In this document: piece by piece, positions 7,324 to 15,770 of the stretch
Layout of the letters: the number at the start of each line of letters is the position of its first letter
Position numbering within the stretch: the stretch's first letter is position 1
Assembly (NCBI GenBank): GCA_017882525.1
Contig: JADGPI010000013.1
Span: 1-32,681 of the forward strand
Length of the DNA: 32,681 bases
Source of the DNA: Thermoleophilia bacterium
Lineage (GTDB): Bacteria > Actinomycetota > Thermoleophilia > RBG-16-64-13
Direction of reading: 5' to 3'
Made by a program: the position numbers and the translations under genes
The notes under the pieces: generated by a model
Seen by the model: only the letters and a program-made list of their open reading frames with translations
Databases searched by the model: none
What the model was told of the DNA's origin: nothing

Positions 7324-9201
7324 CTAGAAATCCATGTCGAAGTGGAACACGCCTTCGCTCAGGTTACTGCGTACCTTGAGGCCGCTGTGATTGAACACGG
7401 CCTGCATGGCCTTGTTGTCGCGCAGCACCTCGGCGGTGAAGCCCGCGATGCCGTTCCGTTTGGCGATGTTCACCAGATGCTTCAAGATGAACGTGCCGAT
7501 GCCGCGGTTCTGCCATGCGTCCCGAACGACGAACGCTACCTCGGCCCGGTTGGTCTTGGGGTCCAGGTAGTAGCGGCCGACACAGATAATCTCTTCTCCA
7601 TGAGCCTCCGGGAGGGTGGCGACCACAGCCACCTCGTTCCGGTGGTCGATGTAGACGAAGTTCTGGACTTGCTTGCGCGGGATCCGCTTCATGTGCGACA
7701 TGTACCGGTAGTAGACCGTCTCTTGAGAAAGGGCGTAGAACAGATCGCGGGTGCCGGCTTCGTCCGTGGGATGCACCGGGCGGAAGCTGACCAGCGTGCC
7801 GTCGTCGAGGACCATGGTGGTACGGAGCTCCTTGGGCCCGATGAATATCTTGCCCTCCACGTCGGCCATCTCCGGACGCAGATACTTGTATTCGATCGCC
7901 TTCGCCAGTAGTTCCTCTCGGAAGTCGGGGTGGGCGATGCTGATGAGGGCCATTGCCCGTTCCTGCACGCTCTTGCCGTGCAGGTAGGCCACCCCGAACT
8001 CGGTCACGATGTAGTAGGCGGAGCCTCGGCTGGTGACCACCCCGGCCCCGGGCGTGAGGGTGGCGACGATACGGGAGACCGAACCGTTCTGGGCTGTGGA
8101 GGGGCAGGCGATGATGGGGCGGCCGCCGGACGAACGAGCGGCGCCGCGGTTGAAGTCGACCTGTCCGCCGATTCCCGAATAGAACTTGGTGCCAAGCGAG
8201 TCGGCGCAGACCTGGCCGGTCAAGTCGATCTCGAGGGCTGTGTTGATGGCTACCATCTTGTGCTGTTGACCGATTACGAACGGATCGTTGACGTACTCGG
8301 TTGGATTGAACGAGAACATGGGGTTGTTGTCGACGTAGTCGTACAGTCGCTTGGTCCCCATGGCAAAACTCGTCACCACTTTGCCTCGGTCGGTGGTCTT
8401 CTGGGCTCCGGTGATGATGCCGGCCTCGATCATGTCGATCACTGCGTCGGTGACCATCTCGGTGTGGATCCCCAGGTCTTTCTTGCCGCCGAGGAACTCG
8501 AGTGCGGCGTGGGGGATCCGCCCGATGCCCATCTCGATGGTCGAACCGTCGTCCACCAGAGAGGCGATGTTCTCGCCGATGGCGCGGCTGATCTCGGTCA
8601 CGACGGGCATTCCCATCTCCAGCAAGGGCTCGTCCACCGGAACCAGCACGTCGAGGTCGAACACGCTGATGAAGCTGTCGCCGAGGGTCCGCGGCATCTG
8701 CGGATTCACCTGGGCGATGACTAGGCCGGCGTTCTCGGCAGCGCTTTTTACGATGTCGACGGAGATTCCGAAGCTGCAGCGACCCTGGTCGTCGGGCGGC
8801 GTCACCTGGATGAGAGCCACGTCGAGCGGCATCTGGCCGCTCTTGAAAAGCCGCGGGACGTCGGAGAGATAGATCGGCGTGTAGTCGCCGTAGCCCTCTT
8901 GGATGATGTTCCGCACGTTGTCGGCCACGAAGAACGTGTTGACCGAGAAATGATCCGTGAGGTCCTTGAACGCGTAGGGCGCTTCTCCCAGGGTAAGCAT
9001 GTGGATCACTTGCGTGTCGGCCAACTCGTTGTGACGGGCGACCAGCGCGCGGACGAGAGCAAGGGGCTGCGCGCCGCCCGTGCCGATGAAGACGCGTTGC
9101 CCCGGCCTAACGGTGGCGACCGCCTCCTCCGGGGTGGACAGCATGCCTTGGTATTTCTCCTGCCACTTCAAGTCGTAACTGGTCTTGCGGTCAGCGCTCA
9201 T
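7324..9201 (-). CDS. Acetyl-CoA hydrolase/transferase-family CoA-transferase fused to a C-terminal GNAT domain
   Basis: A 625-residue two-domain protein. Residues about 20-450 form a class I CoA-transferase of the acetyl-CoA hydrolase/4-hydroxybutyrate CoA-transferase family. The catalytic Glu is in TIEMGIGRIPHAAL (E223) and the glycine-rich CoA loop in GIGGQVDFNRGAARSSGG. Residues about 466-625 form a GNAT acetyltransferase domain with the acetyl-CoA loop in AFVVRDAWQNRGIGTFIL. The first domain would swap CoA between acyl groups such as acetate and another carboxylate. The second may acetylate a protein lysine. Its ATG overlaps the stop of the upstream ADP-forming synthetase by ATGA, so the two are translationally coupled and probably act on the same acyl-CoA pool. 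The donor and acceptor acids are not determined by sequence. Confidence 0.9.
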   Translation of the reverse strand: MSADRKTSYDLKWQEKYQGMLSTPEEAVATVRPGQRVFIGTGGAQPLALVRALVARHNELADTQVIHMLTLGEAPYAFKDLTDHFSVNTFFVADNVRNIIQEGYGDYTPIYLSDVPRLFKSGQMPLDVALIQVTPPDDQGRCSFGISVDIVKSAAENAGLVIAQVNPQMPRTLGDSFISVFDLDVLVPVDEPLLEMGMPVVTEISRAIGENIASLVDDGSTIEMGIGRIPHAALEFLGGKKDLGIHTEMVTDAVIDMIEAGIITGAQKTTDRGKVVTSFAMGTKRLYDYVDNNPMFSFNPTEYVNDPFVIGQQHKMVAINTALEIDLTGQVCADSLGTKFYSGIGGQVDFNRGAARSSGGRPIIACPSTAQNGSVSRIVATLTPGAGVVTSRGSAYYIVTEFGVAYLHGKSVQERAMALISIAHPDFREELLAKAIEYKYLRPEMADVEGKIFIGPKELRTTMVLDDGTLVSFRPVHPTDEAGTRDLFYALSQETVYYRYMSHMKRIPRKQVQNFVYIDHRNEVAVVATLPEAHGEEIICVGRYYLDPKTNRAEVAFVVRDAWQNRGIGTFILKHLVNIAKRNGIAGFTAEVLRDNKAMQAVFNHSGLKVRSNLSEGVFHFDMDF

Positions 9202-11300
9202 TGCGCACCCCCCGCCGACAGCTGGATTCTCGCGTCCGCCGCCACCGATTCGTCGCCGAAAACTCCCACGATGAAGGGGTTGATGTCCAGCTCGGCGATC
9301 TGCGGAAAGTCGGTGACCAGCTGGCTTATGCGCTGAAGAGCCTCGCCGATGGCCGACAGGTTCACGCCGGCCTCCCCACGCACCCCCTCCAGCAGTTTGT
9401 ACGATCTCGTGCCCATCAGCATCTGCATGGCTTCCTCTGACGTGATGGGAGCCAGGTGGAAGGTGACGTCCTTCATGACCTCCACGAAGATGCCGCCCAA
9501 GCCGAACATGAGCATGGGCCCGAATTGCGGGTCGCGTGTCATCCCGAGGATCACCTCGCGCCCCTTAGGCACCATGTGCTCCAGGTAGACGCCTTCCAGC
9601 ATCGCCTCCGGAGCTTTTCTTCCGATCCGGAGCATCATGAGCTCGAACGCATCGGCAACCTCTTGGGCGCTGCTGAGGAAGAGCTTCACGCCCCCGATAT
9701 CCGATTTATGGATGATATCCGGCGAGACGATCTTCATGGCCAGCGGGTAGCCGATCCGCGGAGCGGCATCGACGGCTTCCTCCACGGTAGACACGAGGCG
9801 GCCGTCCGGCACGCAGAAGTCGTAAGCCTGAAGGATCTCCTTGGCTTTGACCTCACCCACATAGAGGCGGCCCGTTCGGAGTTGTCTTGAGATGATCCGA
9901 TCCACGCGCTTGCGGTTCACCGGGAACCGGGTGACGACGCGAGGCGGGCGACGGCGCCAAGCCCCGTAATCGACCATAGCCTTGAGCGCTGCGACGGCAC
10001 GCTCCGGCGACGGGTAGTCGGGCAAGTTCGACGCCACCAGTTCTTCGCGGCCCGGCATGACGTCCTCACCGCCCATGAACGAAGCCAGCAGGGGCTTCTC
10101 GCCCCGCGCGCGCTTGGCGATCTCTCTCGCCGTCTCGAGAGGCTTGGTCATGGCCTGGGGCGTGAGGATGACGATGATGGCGTCCACATCCGGGTCGGCC
10201 TGGGCTGCCTCGACAGCCGCGGCGTACCGCTCGGGGTCGGCGTCTCCGAGGACGTCGATGGGGTTACCCACGCTGGCAGCGGCCGGGAGTTTTAGACGGA
10301 GCGCGGTGGCCGTGCCCGGATGAAGCGTGGCCACCCTCATGCCCGAGTGCTCGACGGCGTCCGCGGCCATGATGCCCGGGCCACCCGCGTTAGTGATGAT
10401 AGCGACGCGGTCGCTCGCCGGGATGGGTTGCATGGCCAAAGCGGTGGCGTAGTCGAACAGCGCCTCGAAGCTCTCAGCCCGGATGACGCCCGCGCGCTTG
10501 AAAGCGGCCCCGTAGGCGATGTCGGCTCCCGCCAGAGCTCCGGTGTGAGAGGACGCCGCCTTCGACCCGGCAGTAGTCGTCCCGGTCTTGAGGATGACGA
10601 CGGGCTTGATAGCGGCCACAGATTCGGCGACACGCACGAACTCGTCGCCTGAGGCGATGCTCTCCAGGTAACCCACGACGACCTTCGTGTCGTCGTCATC
10701 TGCAAAGGCCGCCAAGAAGTCGGTCTCGTCGAGGTCGGCCTTGTTACCGATGGAGAGGAGGGTGGCAAGGCCCATCTTGCGGGACGCGGCCCAGTCCAAG
10801 ATCGCCGTGCACAGCGCGCCGGACTGCGATAGGACGGAGATGCCGCCCGGTTCGGGCATGTAACTCGCAAAAGAAGCATTCATCTTGTGGTGCGTGTTGA
10901 TCAGGCCCAGGCAGTTAGGACCCATGACGCGCGCGCCATGGGACCGAGCCAGCTCGGTGATCTCCCGCTCGAGCGCGGCGCCTTCCTTACCCGTCTCCTT
11001 GAAGCCGGCGGTGATGATCGTTATCGCCTTGGCCCCCGCCCGGAGCGAGCTGATCACCGCCTCTCTCACCGTCGCCGTGGGCACAGAGATGACGCTCATC
11101 TCGATGGGCTTTCCGTACTCTTCGAGGCTGGTGTAGAGCTTATGCCCCAGAATCTCACCGCCTGACGGGTTGACGGGCACGATGTCCCCCTCGAACCCTC
11201 CCTTGATGAGGTTCGCGGCGATCTCGTACCCGACCTTGCCAGGAGTCCGTGACGCCCCCATCACTGCGACAGTCTTAGGATAGAGAAGAGACTCAAGCAT
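9198..11300 (-). CDS. ADP-forming acyl-CoA synthetase (fused alpha/beta acetate-CoA ligase family)
   Basis: A 700-residue protein with the domain order of fused ADP-forming acetyl-CoA synthetases. It has an N-terminal CoA-binding Rossmann domain (VAVMGASRTPGKVGYEI), two succinyl-CoA-ligase-like domains carrying the phosphorylated His in KAASSHTGALAGAD (H252), and a C-terminal ATP-grasp domain (about 470-700) with the second conserved His in SPDIIHKSDIGGVKL. The reaction converts acyl-CoA, ADP and phosphate to acid, CoA and ATP, a key energy-yielding step in peptide and sugar fermenters. It may run in reverse. The end of the protein (AELDINPFIVG) is typical. The best upstream SD-like sequence, GAGAGGA, is about 13 nt from the ATG, so initiation may be weak. 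It is the first gene of a two-gene operon. Confidence 0.9.
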   Translation of the reverse strand: MLESLLYPKTVAVMGASRTPGKVGYEIAANLIKGGFEGDIVPVNPSGGEILGHKLYTSLEEYGKPIEMSVISVPTATVREAVISSLRAGAKAITIITAGFKETGKEGAALEREITELARSHGARVMGPNCLGLINTHHKMNASFASYMPEPGGISVLSQSGALCTAILDWAASRKMGLATLLSIGNKADLDETDFLAAFADDDDTKVVVGYLESIASGDEFVRVAESVAAIKPVVILKTGTTTAGSKAASSHTGALAGADIAYGAAFKRAGVIRAESFEALFDYATALAMQPIPASDRVAIITNAGGPGIMAADAVEHSGMRVATLHPGTATALRLKLPAAASVGNPIDVLGDADPERYAAAVEAAQADPDVDAIIVILTPQAMTKPLETAREIAKRARGEKPLLASFMGGEDVMPGREELVASNLPDYPSPERAVAALKAMVDYGAWRRRPPRVVTRFPVNRKRVDRIISRQLRTGRLYVGEVKAKEILQAYDFCVPDGRLVSTVEEAVDAAPRIGYPLAMKIVSPDIIHKSDIGGVKLFLSSAQEVADAFELMMLRIGRKAPEAMLEGVYLEHMVPKGREVILGMTRDPQFGPMLMFGLGGIFVEVMKDVTFHLAPITSEEAMQMLMGTRSYKLLEGVRGEAGVNLSAIGEALQRISQLVTDFPQIAELDINPFIVGVFGDESVAADARIQLSAGGAQ

Positions 11301-11846
11301 TTAGTTATCCACGTCCTCTCAAGACGACCATGGCCTCTGAGTCCATGCTTACGCTAATCGCAATCAATTTCGAATAAAAGATGATTATACCCAACGCGCC
11401 GGAGACTCTGCCGCACCTGGAGTTCGCGCACCGCCTCCATCAAACACGGGCCGCCGACGGTATGGTGCCTCTATTTGTGCCCGTTAGTCTCTCATCCGGT
11501 AGGCCGCCTGACCTGCACCCACCGATGACCACGGACGACCCTTGCGTGGGCGCTTCTGCCCCGCAAGGAGGTTTGCCGCGACCGCACGAACGGTTCTCTA
11601 GGAAACCTTAGCCTGCGTCTCCTCCCTGCCCATCGTGGTCGACCCCCCCGCGCTTGGGCAAGTGCCGCGAGCAAACGCTCTCGGCCACCTGAGGCGATGT
11701 TCGATTGAATGACCTTGACATTCTACCTTCCAGGACGGTCTTCTCCAGAGGTTCCGGTCTGCTCGCGGATCCACTCTGGTGGGTTCCGGCCTAAGCCAGA
11801 TAGAATAGGCCAAATCGGCGAGTCCGTCGAGACTGGAGGCCGGCTC
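11301..11846. other. 546 bp region without a recognised gene
   Basis: This separates the divergent acyl-CoA synthetase and CapA genes. ORFs here (76, 60 and 71 aa) lack ribosome binding sites and family features. Visible structures are a minus-strand TATAAT at 11384-11389 and a strong hairpin at 11540-11568 (CCTTGCG / CGCAAGG outer stem, GGGC / GCCC inner stem, no T-run). There is also an isolated TTGACA at 11716-11721 without a matching -10. The first 100 bp are AT-rich compared with the rest and probably hold the synthetase promoter. The remainder could be decayed coding sequence, but I see no recognisable remnant. Confidence 0.5.
11384..11389 (-). promoter_or_regulatory. Candidate -10 element for the acyl-CoA synthetase operon
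   Basis: The minus strand reads GGGTATAATCATC, a perfect TATAAT. Transcription would start near 11377, giving a leader of about 77 nt to the synthetase ATG. No acceptable -35 hexamer lies 16-18 bp upstream, so it would need an activator. The flank towards the gene is unusually AT-rich for this window. Confidence 0.4.
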
Positions 11847-13061
11847 TTGCCAAAGGCGCTCAGAGGTTTAGCCGCATGCCTCGGCGTCCTCGCTGTCTGC
11901 GTGCCGCTGGTTCTGTGGTGTGCGTCGCCCGCGGACCCAGGCACGACTTCTGCCTCGTCGACTGTGGCCTCTGCGGTCAAGATCAGGATCGCGGCCGTCG
12001 GGGATGTGCTCACCCACCTGCAGATCATCGACTCGGCTCGCGATTACCGCACCGGCGGCTACGACTTCGCGCCTATTTTCGCCCCGATAGCGCCCTATCT
12101 GTCAGCGGCTGACTACACGATCGCCAACCTCGAGACTAGGCTGGCCGGCGCCGGAGAGGGCTTCAGCGGCTATCCCCTGCTGAACAGCCCGGATGAGTTG
12201 GCCGCCGGCTTGAAAAGCGCTGGGATCGACCTGCTGGCCACCGCGAACAATCACAGCCTGGACCAAGGCTGGGAGGGTGTGCTGGCCACGCTCGACACGG
12301 TCGAGGCCGCCGGACTTGCCCACGTGGGCACCTATCGGTCGCAGGAGGAGCGGGACGTCCCGTTCGTGGTCGGGGTGAGCGGCATAAAGCTTGCCTTTCT
12401 CAACTACACGGCCGAAACCAACGGTCTTCCGCTCCCCCGGGGGCGGGAGTTCGCGGTGGGCGTTCTGGACCCATTGACCGTGGCCGGCGACGTGCGTGCG
12501 GCGCGGGCCCGCGGGGCGGAGCTGGTGATTGCGATTCTTCACTACGGCAATGAATACGCGAGGATCCCCAGCGGCTCGCAAGTGAAGGTGTCTGAGCAAT
12601 TGCTGGCAGCTGGCGTGGATGCCATCATCGGCTCGCATCCGCACGTGGTCGAGCCGATCGAGCGAGTCCTCGACTCAAGCGATCCTTGGGCAGCAGGAAA
12701 GTTCGTCGCCTACTCATTGGGCAATTTCATCTCCGGGCAGCGCTGGCGATACTCCGATAGTGGGATCGTGCTCTATCTCGACATAGAGAAGGACCGAAGT
12801 GGAGTTCGGATCACCGGGGTAGAGTACCTCCCCATCTACGTAGAGCGCGGTGAGGCGGACGGACGGGTGCAATACCGCGTGGTCCCGGTGGTGCTGGGGC
12901 CGGCACCGGTGAGTGACCTGACTGTCACGGCCGACATACGGGCACGGATGGATCAGGTGTGGGAGGAGCTTCACGCTCTTCTCGATCGGCCGGAGGACCA
13001 CATCCAGGCTCTTGACCCGGCGAAACTAGGCCTGCCTTCGCTGCTCGTTCCCGCGACATAG
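11847..13061 (+). CDS. CapA-family protein (poly-gamma-glutamate capsule synthesis/metallophosphatase-like)
   Basis: A secreted or membrane-anchored member of the PGA_cap (CapA) family, a metallophosphatase-like fold. The family blocks are AAVGDVLTH, IANLETRL, LATANNHSLDQGWEG, ILHYGNEY, IIGSHPHVVEP and AYSLGNFISGQ, with the His/Asp/Asn residues placed as in metal sites. I chose the TTG at 11847 because GGAGG lies 7 nt upstream. From it the protein begins with a basic start and a hydrophobic segment (about residues 7-26, LRGLAACLGVLAVCVPLVLW), a signal peptide or anchor. The ORF-track start at 11709 would add 46 unlikely residues. Members act in polyglutamate capsule formation, but no CapB/C genes are nearby. 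A different cell-surface role is therefore possible. Confidence 0.85.
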   Translation: MPKALRGLAACLGVLAVCVPLVLWCASPADPGTTSASSTVASAVKIRIAAVGDVLTHLQIIDSARDYRTGGYDFAPIFAPIAPYLSAADYTIANLETRLAGAGEGFSGYPLLNSPDELAAGLKSAGIDLLATANNHSLDQGWEGVLATLDTVEAAGLAHVGTYRSQEERDVPFVVGVSGIKLAFLNYTAETNGLPLPRGREFAVGVLDPLTVAGDVRAARARGAELVIAILHYGNEYARIPSGSQVKVSEQLLAAGVDAIIGSHPHVVEPIERVLDSSDPWAAGKFVAYSLGNFISGQRWRYSDSGIVLYLDIEKDRSGVRITGVEYLPIYVERGEADGRVQYRVVPVVLGPAPVSDLTVTADIRARMDQVWEELHALLDRPEDHIQALDPAKLGLPSLLVPAT

Positions 13062-13209
13062 GGCAGGCTGCAACGGGGGTGACGCTTTCTCCCGCTGGTA
13101 GTCCGCCGGCCTCCAGGGGGCCCGGGGGCGACCTCGCGAGGGCCGCCGCAAGCCACACGCGGGGTACTTGTGAAGCAGCTCGCAGGCGCGCCACCTGGGG
13201 AAATCCCTA

Positions 13210-13218
13210 TGGTAGACT
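13210..13218 (+). promoter_or_regulatory. Extended -10 promoter for the synthase/mannolipid block
   Basis: TGGTAGACT has the TG-N-TANNNT form of an extended -10. The start would be near 13225, a 24-nt leader from the ATG at 13249. No clear -35 is present, which is normal for extended -10 promoters. Assigned from motif and position only. Confidence 0.4.
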
Positions 13219-13248
13219 CAGACGCGCTTTTCTGTGAAAGGAGCGAGC

Positions 13249-14526
13249 ATGCAGGATAATCTTGACGATGGTCTTCCCCTGCGACCGACGCATAAGGGTC
13301 CTTTGCAGGTAAAAATAGATGACACCACACTCCGGGACGGGGAACAGACCGCGGGAGTGGTGTTCGCGAACGAAGAGAAGATACGCATCGCCAAGCTGCT
13401 CGATCAGGTGGGGATCTACCAGATCGAGGCTGGCATCCCCACGATGGGTGGCTCTGAAAAAGAGGCCATCAAGCAGATCGCCGCAATGGATCTCAACTGC
13501 AGCGTTCTTGCTTGGAACCGCGCCGTGGTCTCAGACGTGCAGGACTCCATCGATTGCGGGGTGGACGCCGTAGCCATCTCCATGTCTGCGTCGGACATCC
13601 ACATCGAGCACAAGCTCCGTCAGAATCGGGAGTGGGTGCTCGACAAGGTACGGCAGGCAACGCTTTTCGCGAAAGAGCACAACGTCTATGTGTCGGTGAA
13701 CGCGGAGGATGCTTCACGCGCGGACATGGAGTTCCTGCTGAAGTTTGCGCGCACGGCGAAGGATGCCGGGGCGGACCGGCTGCGTTTTTGCGACACTCTT
13801 GGGATTCTCGATCCCTTCAATACGTACATGAAGATCAAGACGCTCATAGACGTTACGGGCATGGACGTCGAGATGCACACGCATAATGACTTCGGCATGG
13901 CCACCGCGAACGCCATCGCCGGAGTCAAGGCCGGCGCGCGGTACGTCAACACCACCGTGAACGGCCTGGGCGAGCGCGCCGGCAACGCTGCGCTCGAAGA
14001 ATTCGTCATGGCCATGAAGTACGTCGGCGGCTTCGACCTGCATCTGCACACCGATCGCTTTCGGGAACTGTCGGAGTACGTAGCTCACGCCTCCAACCGC
14101 CCCATCCCCACCTGGAAGCCCATCGTGGGCGCCAACCTTTTCGTCTACGAGAGCGAGAATCGCGCTTCGGCGGCTCTCAAGGACTCCCTCACGTATGAGG
14201 TGTTCCCGCCCGAAGAGGTGGGACTGCAGCGCGCGTTCATGCTCGGCAAGTACTCCGGGGTGGAGACCCTCAAGGTCAAACTAGCGGAGTACAAGCTCAA
14301 GGCGACTGACGCCGAGGCTGCCGTTCTCACCATGCGCATCCGCTCTCGGAGTATCGCGCTGAAACGCGCGCTTTTTGACGAGGAGCTGCTGGATATCTAC
14401 CGCTCCGAGATCGAGAACGTCCGTGAAGAGGTCCGGGACTCTGGGCGCGACGGCAGGGACATGGTCGCGGTGGCCGCCGCGGACGCAGCGGCCTCGTTGG
14501 CGGAGGTTGTCGATGATCAATCCTAG
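13249..14526 (+). CDS. NifV/homocitrate-synthase-like protein with degenerate lid motif (putative subunit A)
   Basis: A 425-residue Claisen-condensing enzyme of the isopropylmalate/homocitrate/Re-citrate synthase superfamily. The barrel is canonical: DTTLRDGEQ (25-33), IEAGIPTMGG (59-68), AEDASRAD, the metal site HTHND (210-214) and NGLGERAGNAALEE. There is no LeuA-type C-terminal regulatory domain, so it is closer to NifV than to LeuA. The lid is abnormal: where the family has HESGIHADG this protein has YESENRASA (300-308), and GKHSG has become GKYSG. The start is the ATG at 13249, after AAAGGAG; the track's GTG at 13234 lies at the ribosome binding site. A 40-residue acidic tail follows the shared core. 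It overlaps the next paralog by 14 nt. Alone it may lack a complete active site. Confidence 0.85.
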   Translation: MQDNLDDGLPLRPTHKGPLQVKIDDTTLRDGEQTAGVVFANEEKIRIAKLLDQVGIYQIEAGIPTMGGSEKEAIKQIAAMDLNCSVLAWNRAVVSDVQDSIDCGVDAVAISMSASDIHIEHKLRQNREWVLDKVRQATLFAKEHNVYVSVNAEDASRADMEFLLKFARTAKDAGADRLRFCDTLGILDPFNTYMKIKTLIDVTGMDVEMHTHNDFGMATANAIAGVKAGARYVNTTVNGLGERAGNAALEEFVMAMKYVGGFDLHLHTDRFRELSEYVAHASNRPIPTWKPIVGANLFVYESENRASAALKDSLTYEVFPPEEVGLQRAFMLGKYSGVETLKVKLAEYKLKATDAEAAVLTMRIRSRSIALKRALFDEELLDIYRSEIENVREEVRDSGRDGRDMVAVAAADAAASLAEVVDDQS

Positions 14527-15712
14527 GCTGGTCAAATCCTGGTCTTTCGAGTCGCAGTTCGAAGGCGGCGGCGAGTCCGTCTTTCTTGTCGATAACACGT
14601 TGCGAGATGGCGACCAGACCGCAGGTGTAGTTTTCGCTACCACTGAGAAGGTCAGGATCGCCAGGCTGCTGAGCGAGATCGGTGTGCACGAGATGGAGAC
14701 CGGCAGCCCGTGGCTGTGCCCGGAAGAGCGGGACGCCATGGCTGAGATCTGCTCGCTCGGCCTCGCCACAAAATGCCTCGGTTTTTGCCGGGCGGATCCT
14801 GAGGACATAGCCTGGGCCAAAGAGTGTGGAGTGGACGGCGTCGTCATCTCCAGCAGCACGTCCCGGATCCACATTGAGAAGAAATACGGGCAGTCGAAGC
14901 AGTGGGTGTTGGACCGGGTCAGGGAGGCCGCGGAAGCCGCCAAGGATATGGGCCTGCCGTTCGTGGTGTCGGCGGAGGATGCATCGCGCACCAACATGGA
15001 GTTCTTGCTCCACTACGCAGCTCACGCGGAGGAATTGGGAGCATCTCGCTTCCGTTTCTGCGACTCGCTCGCCGTGCTCGATCCCTTCACCGCCTTCCAG
15101 CAGGTGCAGACGATCCTCCAGGCGATCAATCTGGACGTGGAAGTCCACTGCCACAACGATTTCGGCATGGCCACAGCTAACAGTATCGCCGGGTATCGTG
15201 CCGGCGCGCGGTACATCACGGCATCGGTGAACGGCCTCGGCGAACGGACGGGCAATGCCGCTCTCGAAGAGGTGGTAATGGCTCTGAAGCATCTTGACGG
15301 GCTTGACTTAGGCATCGCCACCGCTCGCTTCCGTGAAGTCTCGGAGTACGTGGCGCGCGCTTCCAGCCGCGCCATCCCGGTGTGGAAAGCGATCGTGGGC
15401 ACGAACGTGTTCGCTCACGAGTCGGGGATCCATGCGGACGGGGTCATCAAGAACCCGCTCACCTACGAAGTCTTCAGCCCGGACGAGGTGGGGCTCACCC
15501 GGCAACTGGTGGTTGGCAAGCACTCTGGGAGCCGCACCATCCAGTACAAGTTTCGGGAGTTCGGGATCGATTTATCGGACGAAGAGTCAAACATGATCCT
15601 CTCCGAGGTGCGGCGGATCGCGATCGACCTAAAACGGGCGCTCTTCGACAAAGAGCTTGTTTACATCTACCAAGACCTTATACTGAGTAGCCAGCAGCAA
15701 GCGACTGACTGA
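14513..15712 (+). CDS. NifV/homocitrate-synthase-like protein with intact lid (putative subunit B)
   Basis: A 399-residue paralog of the preceding protein. The metal motif HCHND (212-216), NGLGERTGNAALEE, the lid HESGIHADG (302-310) and GKHSG are intact. The substrate-binding N-terminal motif has drifted: DNTLRDGDQ (27-35) instead of DTTLRDGEQ, and EMETGSPWLCPEE instead of IEAGIP. The likely reaction is condensation of acetyl-CoA with a 2-oxo acid: 2-oxoglutarate to homocitrate, oxaloacetate to citrate, or pyruvate/2-oxoisovalerate. The ATG at 14513 is preceded by GGAGG at 6 nt inside the end of the first gene, so the pair is translationally coupled, supporting a complex. The track's start at 14375 is spurious. 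No nif genes are visible, and an isocitrate-dehydrogenase-like gene lies downstream. Confidence 0.85.
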   Translation: MINPRLVKSWSFESQFEGGGESVFLVDNTLRDGDQTAGVVFATTEKVRIARLLSEIGVHEMETGSPWLCPEERDAMAEICSLGLATKCLGFCRADPEDIAWAKECGVDGVVISSSTSRIHIEKKYGQSKQWVLDRVREAAEAAKDMGLPFVVSAEDASRTNMEFLLHYAAHAEELGASRFRFCDSLAVLDPFTAFQQVQTILQAINLDVEVHCHNDFGMATANSIAGYRAGARYITASVNGLGERTGNAALEEVVMALKHLDGLDLGIATARFREVSEYVARASSRAIPVWKAIVGTNVFAHESGIHADGVIKNPLTYEVFSPDEVGLTRQLVVGKHSGSRTIQYKFREFGIDLSDEESNMILSEVRRIAIDLKRALFDKELVYIYQDLILSSQQQATD

Positions 15713-15770
15713 GCCCGAAGGCGCGCGATGCCGCCTAGTCAGACGAGTTCCCGACCCGCGCTGGTCTGCC

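Noticed and set aside
11381-11611. 76 aa plus-strand ORF in the large gap
   Set aside because: No ribosome binding site, no recognisable domain, and it overlaps the likely promoter of the divergent synthetase gene.
13249-15712. Annotation of the synthase pair as leuA (2-isopropylmalate synthase) of the nearby ilv pathway
   Set aside because: Neither protein has the C-terminal LeuA regulatory domain, the motifs are NifV-like, and the pair lies 10 kb from ilv in a different operon. Isopropylmalate activity is not excluded, but the name is not justified.
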